DNA of 64,000 bases from Echinococcus granulosus (Eukaryota; Platyhelminthes; Cestoda; Cyclophyllidea; Taeniidae). Position 1 is the stretch's first letter. Each line of letters opens with the position of its first letter. This document shows positions 35,967 through 47,548 of this stretch, one piece after another. The notes under the pieces were generated by a model. The model saw only the letters and a list, made by a program, of their open reading frames with translations, was not told the origin of the DNA and did not search any database. Position numbers and translations under genes: made by a program. The stretch spans positions 1,677,340-1,741,339 of the forward strand of contig NW_020170385.1 of the NCBI RefSeq assembly GCF_000524195.1, read 5' to 3'.

Positions 35967-36165
35967 TTCAGTAAATGAGATGAGTGATGGGTGTACAGGG
36001 CACTGCAGGTGATAATACTGCTTTTACAGATTCGATAAGGGAATATATAACATATTTTGTGGAAGGCGTAATGCGGAAATATTCAAATACTGATGCGCAA
36101 AAGAAAGAACTGAAGGCATTTTAAAGCAAACAAACATATGTGAACAGAACAAGCTTATAAATGCA

Positions 36166-36445
36166 CTAATCTTCTTTGTCATCAAGGGACTTTAGCTGAT
36201 CTTCTTTGTAAGCTAGAATAATAACACCTATAAGAACTCCGTGGACCATAAGTACAGAGACGACAGCAGACGCAATGTAAACCGAGCTGTTAGAGAGATC
36301 AAAATATTCTAAAAAAAAAGTGAATGCATGCCACCTTACCTTTAAAAATACGGCGAGATAAAAAATAAGAAAATATCGGCAAAACAAGCATAAGGAAGGT
36401 GGCTGATAGAAGAGTCCTGGAAGTGTTGTATTTTTGACCAAGCAT
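36166..36445 (-). CDS. VMA21: V-ATPase assembly factor VMA21
   Basis: Small ER membrane chaperone that assembles the proton-translocating V0 sector of the vacuolar ATPase. Exons 36340-36445 and 36166-36308 flank a 31-nt intron and give 82 residues; human has 101. Two membrane segments are visible: TLLSATFLMLVLPIFSYFL and VYIASAVVSVLMVHGVLIGV. They are joined by SRRIFKEYFDLSNSS, and an acidic/basic tail ends LDDKED. A 3' splice acceptor lies 3 nt before the ATG, so either the N-terminal tail is genuinely short or an upstream coding exon is missed. It is 371 bp upstream of OXSM on the same strand. Confidence 0.88.
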
Positions 36446-37045
36446 TCCCTACAAGAAAAAACCTAAAAAGGAGTTTAACTTCACCATATTACAAGGGTAG
36501 GATGTCTGCGGTACAACTGCAATATAACTCAAGTATGCAATAAGGAGTGCGAAAATGAGAGTTAATCTGCTTTAACCAAAAACTAGCAACAAAAACAAAA
36601 AGACGCTAAAACCGGCCCGTTAAGAAATTTTCAAAAACGAGTGGATGAAATAAGGTGGAGCTAGCTTGTACAGGAGGCAGCGCCCAGTGCTTTTAAAAAA
36701 AGAGGCAAGTGCTTTAATAGTTATAACATTTAGGATTGCCAAATAAAGCAAATTTATTAAAATATATTTTTAGACTCCTTTACTGCTCAAAGAGCAAAAA
36801 AAATTTTGTGCATAGATTTACTCGAGGCAGTTAACTTTGAAAATGCCACTCTCACATATACTAGGGAAAATTACTCGTCAATTGAAGGTTTTTTGAGTTT
36901 TACATGCCATGTGAATTACAAAAATAGTAGGCTCTGTACAAACTTGTTCTTAGACACGCATTTAAAAAAAAACTAATAAATTGAGTACTGAATTTTGCAT
37001 TACTTTAATCAAATCTTCTACTTAGTTGCGTTGAGTAGCGTCAGG

Positions 37046-37244
37046 TTATGGTCACGGATACTGCAACGTGCAGGATGTTTCACTTTCGGCTATGATGGCG
37101 GGCTACTGAGGACTCTGAAAGTGCACCTTCGTCGGGATGGCTCTCCTTCGGTCCGTGGCGGTAGCAATCAGCATCTCAGTATGTGAAAAATATGTATTCT
37201 ACCTAAGTCTTATGTATTCTGTTCTCAGGAAAGCGCTACGTTGA
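37046..37244 (+). repeat. Degenerate LTR-like repeat copy
   Basis: It keeps GCAGGATG, a TATGTATTC block, then TTATGTATTCTGTTCTCAGG, in the order of the better copies at 37879 and 38501. It is much diverged. Confidence 0.35.
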
Positions 37245-37878
37245 TGGCAGCGAAATGCATGTCCAGCCATTGAGCACCCCTATCTTGATTTCTTCCACAG
37301 GGTGGTAAACGCCAGTGGGGCGGAAAAAGTGCATGCGGTGCTGATGGAAAATTTGGCTATGATTTCTTGCAAAAGGTTCGCAAGTAAAGTCTGTATTTGA
37401 AAGATACTTTAGTCTCATGTTGTGCAGAAAAGCTATCAGCAATGGAATTAATAACCGTATATAATATGTGTAGCTTCTAATCACTGCTGCTTACCATACC
37501 CGTATGATGATATCAGATAAGTTGTTGCGTAATACTCTATTTAATTCTCGACTGGATGTGTTTTAATTAGACAGATATAGCTTGGCGGCAGCCAGTAGGA
37601 ATAATATGTCAAAGCGGATTAGAAGCAGAGCTGTTTAAAACCTTGTACTTTATCGTGTAACGGCTTGTTGGCCAGTGTATTTACGACTGGCTATTGGCAC
37701 GTGTGGTGGCCGGTACACCATCCTCTATTACAGTTTCTTAAAAGCCAGAATGCCTAGATTTAGTTAAATTGCTAACAGAGATCAATTGAGTTGCTGATTA
37801 ACATCTGTAGAGGTGTGCGAAAATGTAAAGACTGACATGGCTGGTTAGTGTGTGCTCATTTACAGTGGAGGTTACGTG

Positions 37879-38702
37879 CTATGATGGTTGTCCAACTCTC
37901 GGTTTTAATGAAGAGGGACTTTCAACTTGGCCATTGTACCACGCAAGGTGAGCTGGCCTTCTGGCCATGTCGGTAGCCCAAATAACTTATGCATGCCTAA
38001 CATATATATTCAGTTCGAGAACTATGTCTTCTCTCGACTTCAGGAAAGTGTTGAAGGCTATCTTTCCTGGTTTCCACTGCTAGATGATAAACCTTAGCGA
38101 TGCGAAAGAAGTACATATGTTGCAAATGGGAGGATCGGCAGTGACCCAGAAACAGAAAGGCTAGAATTGATGTCTACCCTCGGAAACTACTCCAGCCCCG
38201 TGTTTTGCAAGAAGCGACACTAGCCATGAACCATCTGGAACGGTGTCTTGGCAAGGTTTCCTTACCGCATCTGCATGAAGTTATCAATATAGCGAACTCG
38301 TGCTTTTCTAGATATGGCTGAATTTTTAACAGGGTTCAGTGACGTTGCGGCCAAGCATCTTCTCAGTTGCATAGAAATTTGGCGACTAGCACGGCCATCT
38401 CGTGGGCGTTTCCTTCGAACACTGACTGCGTTGCAATGTCTGACTTGGGAGATTGACCAAGTGCAGAGCTGGGGACGACGCTCAAAAGAGGAGAGGGGAT
38501 ACGTATTATGACAGTTGTTTAACTCTCGGCTTTGGTGAAGAGCGACTTTTGAACTGGTCATTGGGCCACGCAGGATGAACTGGCCTCAGGGCCAGGCCAG
38601 TGGCCCTAGTAACTGCTGTATGTAGGATATATATACACATATATGCCTTTAGCCCCAGTATTATGTCTCCTTTCTTTATCAGGGAAGTCTTAAGGCACTA
38701 CA
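37879..38702 (+). mobile_element. Miniature LTR element (TRIM-like), no coding capacity
   Basis: Two diverged direct repeats, 37879-38060 and 38501-38702, flank about 440 bp. Shared blocks in order: ATGRYRGTTGT, AACTCTCGG, AATGAAGAG/GGTGAAGAG, CCACGCARGRTGARCTGGCC, an ATATATAT run, then TATGTCT-CTTCAGGAAAGT or its variant. The internal part has no open frame for gag or pol. The size and structure resemble terminal-repeat retrotransposons in miniature known from taeniid tapeworms. I did not identify a primer-binding site or target duplication. Family identity is inference. Confidence 0.55.
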
Positions 38703-38711
38703 AATACGTTG

Positions 38712-38783
38712 TGAGCCATGACATAGGCCCCGGACCCTACTGTCAAAAATATATATTTCGCTTAGGTATTTTGTCCTCCTCTT
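38712..38783 (+). repeat. Partial LTR-like fragment
   Basis: The GAGCCATGACATAGGCCCC block followed by an ATATATATTTCG...TTTTGTCCTCCTC block matches the 3' half of the neighbouring repeats. Confidence 0.35.
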
Positions 38784-39333
38784 TTTAAAAAATTTTGTAG
38801 GGTGCTGCATTTTTAAGTGCTAAAAATTAGTTTAAGACCTCTTAAAAAATTCCATATTTTCTTTAAAAATGGCGGTGACCTCAAGTAGTTATTTTATTGC
38901 TCAAGCACCGCTGTCCTTTAAAAATAAATATAAAAGTTAATATTTTTGCTGATTTGTTTAAAGTTTTCTTAAAGCGTGTGCCTTTTGGAAAAAGGTTCAC
39001 AGGCGCTTATTGTTTCTTGCCGGCCTTGTGGTTTACTCCAGCTTCTCATTCGAATCTAGGCTGACGGTTTTTTTGGCAATATTGTTTTTCTTACCTTGCA
39101 TCTTATGATTTACTGTTTAAATCGGCATTTAAGAATGGTATTTTAATCAGTTTTCTGCTTCAGTACTTTTGCTTGTTATTTAACATTCTAATGTTATTCT
39201 GTCCATCTCCGTATATTATGAACTTACTAACACCTGATCAGTGCCTCATTTTGGCTGTGCAGCATTGCATTTTGTCCCTGGTTTACGCAACATTGCTTTA
39301 TTTCCGTCTAGAACGTATACGCAAGCGGATCAG

Positions 39334-42300
39334 ATGCTTTCGGACCCCGGCGAATGTTGTAACAATTTTACAGATGCTGTCGGCGACGTATGCAGGGATT
39401 TTCTCAGGAATGTGTGTAAGAGGGGAAAGAAGTGTAAATATAAGCACCCCCTTGTTGCCTCGCCTTTGGACACTTCGTAAGCAGCAAATACTATCAAAAA
39501 TATATTGCCATGTGTTTCAAAAAGCCTTGATTTATTTTGCATATAAGGTTTGGTTCTTTTATTGTGCCTCCAGCAGAACTGCTTTGCGTCATTGTATTTT
39601 TATGTACCCTAGTATTCCCAAAAATAGAATTCGTGCGTTCCATTCTTTCTTAATACAACCATTTTTACTCAAGTTTATCGATTAACTTGACTTACTTAAG
39701 TTATGGTCTTTTATGATTTGCCTCTCTTTGTTTCTAGATGTGAACCAATTTTCTGTCATGATTTTCAAAACGGGGTTTGTCGCAGACATTCTTGCAAATT
39801 TCTTCATTATACAAAAAAAGAGGAGGGGTTTTTTCGCTTAAATGGAGTTATTCCACAGCTTCAAGCATCTGAAGACGAGTCTTGTGATGTAGATACACCC
39901 ATTTGCAAGGTTGGACATAATTGTCATATTTTTCCTAATGTCTTGTTATATTTCATGCTCTGTCCGGCCTATTAGCCACATTGGAAAACTCCGTATGTGA
40001 ATGCTAAGTCAACACTGAAGCGTTCCGTTCTTCTTTGCCATACAGGGATTCGGTGTGCCATTGGATGGGCATAATACTCAGACACCTTGCTTTTTGACAG
40101 TTGTAGTGTTTTTGCAATGATGTTAAAACTTGGTAGTTCTCACAAATGTTTTTATTTTCTCTATCAATTGGTACGTTTTCTTTTGTATTATTGTCATTTT
40201 TTGTTTAATCATTAAAAGGACTTCTTGAATCACAACTGCCGCCGCGGCTCCTCCTGTAAATTCCGACATGGCAAACCAGTCTCGACCCCAAATACTTCTT
40301 CCTCTATTGATTCTGTCTCCAATAAGCCAGCAATTTACCATAACCCAGATCTTCCTCACTATACCAATCTTCCAAGTCTTCTGCCGCAGCACTGTTTGCA
40401 ATACCCCAATGGTAGTGGAGATGCTGTTCCCCCACCACGTACCTCTGAGTCGGCCGTGGCCACGTCGGAGACGACGGCGATGGTCGCTGCAGCGGCTGCA
40501 GCTGGCTACCTGGCCATGCAGAAGCACGGTCAACATCACCAACACCAGTACCACCAGCATGGAACCGCAGTCCGAGGTTCTTCACCCGTGGATTCTCTCT
40601 CTACCTCCGCCCTCCCTCCCGCCTCCGCGGCTGCTGTGGCCGCTGCTGCCGCTGCAACTGCTCTCGCCACTACGCAACAGCACCAGCAGCACCATGCTCC
40701 TGTAAATTGTCACAAAAGATCAGCATCTATTAAATAATTTAATGGACTCCTCGTTATCGACTAGTCGGTTTTACTTACTGTTTTTAGTATTCTGAAACAG
40801 TGTTAACTGCTTCCCAATCCACCGGTATTCCGGTTATGCGGTCTATATTGGGGGTAGTGACCAACCCTAATGCATTACATCCACGCGGTTCGAATGATTC
40901 TACCTTTTGTTCACCAACTCCGCTTCAGTCCACCTCGATCCCTACTGAGACCGGATGCCAATACTATCAAGGGAATGATGGGCCTATGAGCGGTCTAAAA
41001 TCTCATTTCTGCGTTAATTCAGGTAAAATTTCCCTTAATTTGCAATAACTATCACTTCGGTATTTCTTTCTTTAGATGATCAAGACTCTTCATCGGTTGA
41101 TTTTAACTTGCCATCTCTCGCTAATCATTCTGCGAAACCCGCCAATTATGTGAATTCTGATCCTATAAAAAAACCAGTGAAATCTCACGCACCCTTCAAC
41201 CAACACAGTCAACAGCAGCAAGATGCTAATACAGCAGCTGCAGTGGCGGCTGCAGCATGTTTCGGTAATCTCATCGTTTTCATATGTTTCTACCGTCCTA
41301 CATTTGTCGTTTGAATCAATCTCTGGATTATATTGAGATATGCCACCGATTCAATAACATCGTAATAGTAAATTATGTGGGTTGCGTTCATCTTTTTTTA
41401 ATAGGTGCTATTCTGTCTCAACCAGTTGTCGCCGCTGCAGCGGCTTCACACGCTGCAGTATCAAAGCCGACAGCAGGAGCTATTCTCTCTCAGGCGGTTG
41501 GTGGCGATTGTGCCCTCTCTTCGATGTCTGCGTCTCCCACTGCAATAGTTCCGCAGCCTTCTGCTAGCGGTGTGACACCTTCGGCACCGCCGACTGCAGT
41601 AGCTGCCGCAGCCGCAGCCGCTGTAGCTGCTGCCGTGGTCAGTTCAGCTGGGCCTTCAGCTGCCGTCGCTGCCATCTCCGCGGCGCATCTTGCCACCTCC
41701 TCTCTATCCCGTGCGCACTCGGCTACGCGTGTTTCCTGCGCTCCCCCTGGTACCAACTCGGCGTTAACTGCCGGCGGCAGGTGGCTACGTTTTTTTGTCC
41801 ACCATCTTTTCTCTGTGTTGTTTCTACCGTGCATATGGCCTATGTAAATGCTTTTTGAACCGGCAGTTATTTAATTTCTCTACTTCAAAGACGCCTTTTG
41901 ATAATCAAATCGCTCAAATCCACTGCCGCGTCGATTTCGATTTTTTGTGGATGCCCCCCCCCCTCAGCTTTGCAAACTTTTCAGCTCTAATATGCTTTTG
42001 ATAACTTATCTAATATTTGGATTATGTGCACGAAACGAATCTAGTGAAACTTATTCTTTTGAAGTCGGTATGTTGCAAACATGAAGCCTTCAGGAGCTGT
42101 TGATTCATTGGGGGTCGGTGGTCGTCACAGGAGAGTTTGTAACTCTAACGAGACACGGGTGGATGTGTACGGTACTGATGAGGCCATGTCTCTCCACCTA
42201 AATGTGCCTCCGTCTCCGCCACCACCACCATCTGTGATACCCACAATTGGTGCTGCTGCTGCTAATCCTTCGCCGCTGGGCTCTTCTGCTGCAACAGCCG

Positions 42301-43931
42301 CTTACACTGCTACAATGACGACTGCTGCTGCCGCCGCTGCAATGGCTGCTGCAGTGGCCGTAGAAGAACATAATCAGAAGAAAAACGCCGCTGCGGCGGC
42401 TATGGCTGCATTCAGCGAAACTGCTGCACTTGCCGTACGTTATTACTCTCGCATCAGACTTCCCTTTGTTAGACCAACTTTCTATGGCACTGTTAAGTAT
42501 GTGGTGGCGAATAAAATGCAGTTACGGCTCGTATTAATTTTTTAGCATGAAGTTCAAAGTATGGCTCGAATCACTGATCACGCCTCTTTGTCTCCCGAAT
42601 CCCTACCTTCCTCAAGTCTTACTCCAACCACCAAATCTTCCCCCTCTGAGACACTCACCGTCTATCCATTGCCAACTGGCAAAACTGTGCCGCAGCGTCG
42701 ACTGCGTCTTCCTCGGAATCGCCGCCAAACTCACTTCTCAGCTTTCGATGTCGTCGATGATGAAAGTTACGAAGAGGGTTATTTCGAAGATGAGGAGGAT
42801 GAGGGAGATGAAACAAGTTGTACTGTGTTAAACCCTCATCAAAACGACCGAAAGTGCTCTAGAATGGGTCGGTCATGTTCTCCAGACCACGTCTTTGGGC
42901 GCAGCCAGCCGATCGTGGATAAACCACGGCAACGGTCTCTCTCCTATCCCACTTGTACTTCTCGTTTAGAATCAGGTGCAAGCAAGGAAGAGTCATCAAA
43001 ACGACCCTATGTTTTAAGTGCCTCTTCAATACCTTTATCTCCGCAAGCTTCGTCCATCAACTCGGCAACTGGATCACCACGCGTGTATCGTGAATGTGGT
43101 CTTCCTCCCAAACGGCCTAAACTCGTTGCCCCGCGCGACGGCGGTCGTATTGTTCCCTCTAATTCATCGACTTACACGCGTAGGAGATATCATCATTTCC
43201 CCCGACGAATGCAACAGATTGATATGGAATCGGAGATGGACGACGAGGAGGAGCTCTGCTACGCTGAGGATACTGAGTTCTACAGTCCAACAGCTGTGGT
43301 TACCCAACCGTCTTATAGAGAGAGGTTGCATGTGCTCAAGTGCGAGAACGCGCGACTTAGGTTGCATTTGCAAAGAGTCGTTCAACAACGGAATCAACTG
43401 CAAATTGAAAATCATACCTTGATCAAGCAGAACTTAAAATTACGCAATCTAGGTTCTGCGAACAAACGAACGAATATATACCCCAATAACACTTTTATGA
43501 AATCGACGGCAACGGCCTTGCCTTCAGAGGTAAAGCAACGGCTTTTGCGGTCGCCCTCCCCCTGCCCACAACTATCTTCAGCATCAAAACACAAAAAATC
43601 TAGTAAGTTTTACGCCTACCAACGCTGTTATTCAGGATTGTAAGCGATTTAAGATAACGATAGTCTCCCATGCATTTATAAGCTGATGCTTTATAAGATG
43701 CCAACTACTCCACATCTGCTCTGTTAAACTATTAGTATTCTCCCTGACTATTCAACAATACTAATCAATTCATCACTTTGACATTCGATCCTTTGATCCT
43801 TCTTCATCTCATTAAAGTTCCCGATGTGCTTGTACTACATTGGGAAACGTCTAATTCAAACCTGTCTAACACTTTATTTGGAAATTTCTCTTATTGCAGT
43901 ACCTCGAAACTCGTATGCACCGGCGAAGTGA
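39334..43931 (+). CDS. ZC3H10: ZC3H10-like CCCH zinc-finger RNA-binding protein with poly-Ala tracts
   Basis: Predicted RNA-binding protein. Exons 39334-39476, 39738-39909, 40219-40701, 40788-41022, 41076-41264, 41405-41780, 42065-42434, 42546-43602 and 43900-43931 total 3057 nt, or 1018 residues; human has 434. There are three CCCH fingers: CRDFLRNVCKRGKKCKYKH (Cx7Cx5Cx3H), FCHDFQNGVCRRHSCKFLH (Cx7Cx4Cx3H) and CKDFLNHNCRRGSSCKFRH. The third is split by intron 2. A coiled coil (YRERLHVLKCENARLRLHL onward) near 43310-43440 matches the family's leucine-rich helix. Between them are long Ala, Gln/His, Pro and Ser tracts and an acidic block (FEDEEDEGDE). The start is the first ATG before finger 1 and may be too short. 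The last exon is small and less certain. Confidence 0.9.
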
Positions 43932-44044
43932 GCATTAGAGAACCCAACTTCGGCAATGCGTATAATTTCGCTTTTTTGGCTTCAATCGTTAACAGTCTTG
44001 CAGCTGCCTTATTTCTGCTCATGTTCATGGTGGGATCTCTAAAG

Positions 44045-44050
44045 AATAAA
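44045..44050 (+). terminator. poly(A) signal of ZC3H10
   Basis: AATAAA 114 nt downstream of the stop codon, followed by a T-rich run. Confidence 0.6.
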
Positions 44051-44110
44051 TTTTTTGTAGAATATCAATGAAGGGGTACCGTATTTTTCATTTATTACTT
44101 TCAGGGGACT

Positions 44111-44116
44111 TTTATT
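44111..44116 (-). terminator. poly(A) signal of SRP19
   Basis: AATAAA on the minus strand, 281 nt downstream of the SRP19 stop and only about 60 bp from the opposing ZC3H10 signal. Confidence 0.45.
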
Positions 44117-44396
44117 GAAATTAGCTAAACATCACCAGGGAGTCTTCACAGCCACAGCAGTAGGACGACAGCCATTATGTTTGCTTGACAAGTGTCAGCT
44201 CCATAAAAGTTTTAAGGATGAGATCGATGTTCAAATTTGAGTGTTGCGGTTGGTCTATTCAACGAGCCGAGGTAACTGAATCCAACAAATCGTACGAAGA
44301 ATAAAGCACAGGAATCTTCAAATGGTATTACCGCGTGGGGAGGCAGATAATGGACAGGACTGTTATCCGTACATTTCAACAGGCGGGGGCAGTGCG

Positions 44397-44894
44397 TCAA
44401 CGCCTTTTCCATCTCTTAGTAACTTTTCCTTGTCCATAATCCGGGCCGGAGTGTCGTGTTTTCAGAAGGGGGATGGTTCTGCCGAGATGTATCAGCAAGG
44501 ACTGGCGAGTGGGGAATCTGGGTGACTGATCATGCTTATAGTGAGGCCTACTCTGGCATGCAAGGGGACCCATCATCGTTCTTCAGCTGTACCCTAACGC
44601 GCCAGCGGTTTTGCGTTTCCGCAGGATCCCTCTCACGAGAATGAACCTAAGACATATTAAAACCCGTTTTTATACCTTATTTTCAGCTAAGTGCTGAAGT
44701 CCCATGTTCTGTAATATGGCGCAGATTTCGGTATGCTTGGGATTGTCGACGCCTTGCTCCATAGAAACCTTGCGCCCCTTCGCCCGCGTAACACGACTAT
44801 TTAAATAAACTGGATAAATGCATATCCATCTCTCTTTGTCAGAATGTCGCATCAAAGGTGAAAAGGGTTTCGGAGCAGTGAGATCAGAAGCCAT
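44397..44894 (-). CDS. SRP19: Signal recognition particle 19 kDa subunit
   Basis: Binds SRP RNA and helps load SRP54 in assembly of the signal recognition particle. Exons 44676-44894, 44552-44646 and 44397-44517 are separated by introns of 29 and 34 nt. They total 435 nt, or 144 residues, the same length as human SRP19. Motifs: RWICIYPVYLNSRVTRAKGR, VDNPKHTEI, WRVRVQLKNDDGSPC, then PTRQSLLIHLGRTIPLLKTR, and a basic tail ending KRWKRR. Without the second intron the frame stops at 44549, so the 34-nt intron is needed to restore the conserved C-terminus. ATG 44894 is the first in frame. Confidence 0.95.
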
Positions 44895-45365
44895 TTCAAA
44901 CACCCGATAAGAGAATGCGCGTGATGAGCGGGATTCATGCAAACAACAATATATTGTTTACGCCTTTTGATTCTAAAAATCTTTGTAAAGATAAGAAAAA
45001 AATATCTGCTTTGCAATTTATAAAATCAATTTTTAAACTCTGATTAGGCTATTTGTCTAGGACGGTGCGAAATAGTTCCAAAGCTGAAATATTAAGCAAA
45101 TTCCATACATCTGTTTATAAACCTTTTTACATTATTGGACCCTCAAAGAATGGAATAATTGTAAATGCCATTGGAAAATTTTTATAAATTCTTGATCTCT
45201 ATGCTTCTAAAATTTGCCTGTTTTAGAAACTGTTAGCATTTCTTACCACGACCTGAATCCCTAACCTGTCACATTTTAGCCTATTGTCGGCCTAATTGTC
45301 TAGTCGTGCTTCGTACTGGACTATTTTATCAACTTTAAAATGCATCTGCCTGTATTCATCCCATA
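44895..45365. other. Short divergent promoter region
   Basis: 470 bp separate the SRP19 and mitoguardin starts. It is AT-rich with no recognisable motif or gene. It presumably holds both promoters. Confidence 0.4.
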
Positions 45366-47544
45366 ATGCCAAAGCATTGGATAATACGAATACGAAAACC
45401 GTCTCTGAATGCCGCTCTGGTCGTGTTTGTTGGAGGATCCACGGCTTTATGCGCATGGTGGTTAATTAGGCGAATTTTCCCCGAGAAATCAAATGCGAAC
45501 GAGGCGCCGTCTGACCAGTTCATGCGGAGAGGAATCGATTCTGGTATCCCACACCCATCACAAAATCGCTTTGTCGACGTCTTACCTAAATCTACCACAG
45601 CTGCCGTATCTAATCACAAGTCATGCGGAGTACTTTCTCGTTGTACCTCAGTTTCCTCGATCACCTCTCCTGCCGTAGATTGTGGAACGATCGGTTTAGA
45701 AACATTGAACAAAATTGTGGACCAATTAGAGGATTGCATGAGTAAGATTAGTTGTACAATTCAACAGTTTAAATCGAAAGATCCAAGCACTGATGTTTTC
45801 GTAAAAGAATTGCAGAGATTTTTAGAGTCGTCATATCTCTTAAGGGAACAATTCAAGCGCGCTTTTATTCAGGAAACTCCGGCATTTACATCCGAACTAC
45901 ATTGCGTCGACTCGCTATCTGACGTTGAAACTGAATCGTATTTTTCTGCTGTCGAGGAAGTTGACTTTTCCGAACTTGAACTTCAGATTTCATCTAATTT
46001 TCACCGACCATTCTATAGAAGTGCTTTGAAAGAGTTAAACGAAGGAAACGTCACTTTCAGGTATGCTTGTCCACGCGGACATAAATTGCCACATCTTCTA
46101 ATTTACTACTATCCTTGCCTAATCTCTGTCTATGAATTTCAATGTATCCTTTCGAGTTGGTCCGTATCCTTTTGCTTACTGGTCTTCTTACCTTTTTATG
46201 GGGTCCTACAGGCGTCCAGATGATGCGTCTACCATTTGAAGCCGAAGCTGTTGTACCTTTTCTCTGTCTATTTACCATACTTTAGGCAAATTTCAGTTGC
46301 GTATCAATTTAAAATGAAGTCACTACAGCAGGTTTTCACAGATGTCTTCGATGATATGCTGAACACTGAATCACTTTTCTTTTGAAAGTATTGGGTCGTT
46401 TATATTTTGCAACATAATTCATGTTCTTTTTGCGCAGATCCCTCCGCACAGAAATGATGAATTGCCAATCGGATATTGAATATCTTGGGAAACTAATATG
46501 CGTTCGACGCGGGTTTGACTACATCCTCGCCCATAATGAACAGGTTGCTTGGCTTATGCAAGCTGGAGAGTCCTTAGCGTGTGGTGCCCTCGTTTGTCTT
46601 GGATGCGGAACTATGGATTTCGAAGAGGCTTACTTGTGCGTTGATTCTTTTTTTGAACCTTTGGGCATGGTCGCGAGTTACTTAAGTTTTATCATGTTAG
46701 TGCGCAACATCATCCCTGCCCACTCGTTGAGCCCTTAATTGTGAACTGGTTTTTGGGTTTTAGATCTCTACTTACATATTTAAATTCAACTAAGGACCCC
46801 GAGAATCTTGCGAAGTTTGCTGATGAACTCGCGGGCAAGGACGTCCGAGCAATAAACTTTTATGATATATTTTTCGATCGTATCCTCATAGACGCCCTTG
46901 AGAACCTGGGCAACCCTCCCTCCTCCATTCTGGCGTTGACGCGCAACACGTGGCTGAGCCCCGGTTTCAAGCGCTCCGCTCTTGACTCGGCCGTGTGGAC
47001 TCTCATGGCTGCAAAGCGCAAGCTGCTCAAGTACCCAGATGGCTTTTTTTCACTTTACTACCGCGTAGTGGAGACTGTCGCATCCGCGATGGCATGGGGC
47101 TTTCTTGGCTCCGATGAGGTGCTTAACACTTTCTGTGAATCCGTTCGGGAAGAAGTGGTCACTTTTTTGCGCTCGCTCTTTAAATTCACCGACATTAATG
47201 TCTCAAGCGTCAACGGTAGTGCATCTTCATCTGCTTCCCCCGACTTTGTGGAAAATGAGCATGATTTCGAGGACGATGACGTCACAATCACTCCTGATGG
47301 AGATAATCGACCATCTCTCCGTGATTCCTACACGGGCATGGATTTCACCAGCATTGAGGCGTTTTCTGCGTGCATCTACTCCAACATCGCAACTCTCCAT
47401 CGACGACTAGCCACCTTAATTATCAGCTTTTCGATAAGTAGGAAAACGCCCCTGCAAGCCAGCATATTTGAGGGATTAAATTTACAACAACCACCGTTGC
47501 CACAAAGTTCCGCCGGTGATATCGCGCTATCATGCTTTTGTTAA
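45366..47544 (+). CDS. MIGA: Mitoguardin (MIGA/FAM73), outer mitochondrial membrane lipid-transfer protein
   Basis: Outer-mitochondrial-membrane protein that promotes fusion and links mitochondria to the ER. Exons 45366-46060, 46438-46635 and 46764-47544 total 1674 nt, or 557 residues. One N-terminal membrane segment (AALVVFVGGSTALCAWWLI) is followed by basic residues. A predicted phospho-FFAT motif, ETESYFSAVEE with an acidic lead, would bind VAP proteins on the ER. The C-terminal domain matches the family: FEEAYLSLLTYLNSTKDPEN, INFYDIFFDRILIDALENL, NPPSS, WLSPGFKRSA, LLKYPDGFFSLYY and AWGFLG. The exon 2 donor at 46636 was chosen because it restores this alignment. The stop TAA overlaps an AATAAA signal. 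Vertebrates have two paralogues, and this one cannot be assigned to either. Confidence 0.92.
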
Positions 47545-47548
47545 TAAA
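47543..47548 (+). terminator. poly(A) signal overlapping the mitoguardin stop codon
   Basis: TAA at 47542-47544 shares two bases with AATAAA, implying a very short 3' UTR if this signal is used. Confidence 0.5.

Larger units (their letters stand above)
36446..39333. other. Repeat-rich intergenic region
   Basis: AT-rich DNA between the divergent VMA21 and ZC3H10 genes. The middle (37.0-38.8 kb) is filled with LTR-like repeat copies, listed separately. I see no conserved coding sequence. Confidence 0.6.

Noticed and set aside
39030..39060. tRNA-like T-loop sequence (ATTCGAATC)
   Set aside because: No matching acceptor stem or anticodon arm could be drawn around it.
41490..41834. Long minus-strand Ala/Thr-rich frame
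   Set aside because: It is the antisense shadow of the GCN repeats in the ZC3H10 exon.
44518..44551. Premature stop in SRP19
   Set aside because: A 34-nt intron removes it and joins SPCMPE to FPTRQSL, matching the family at full length.
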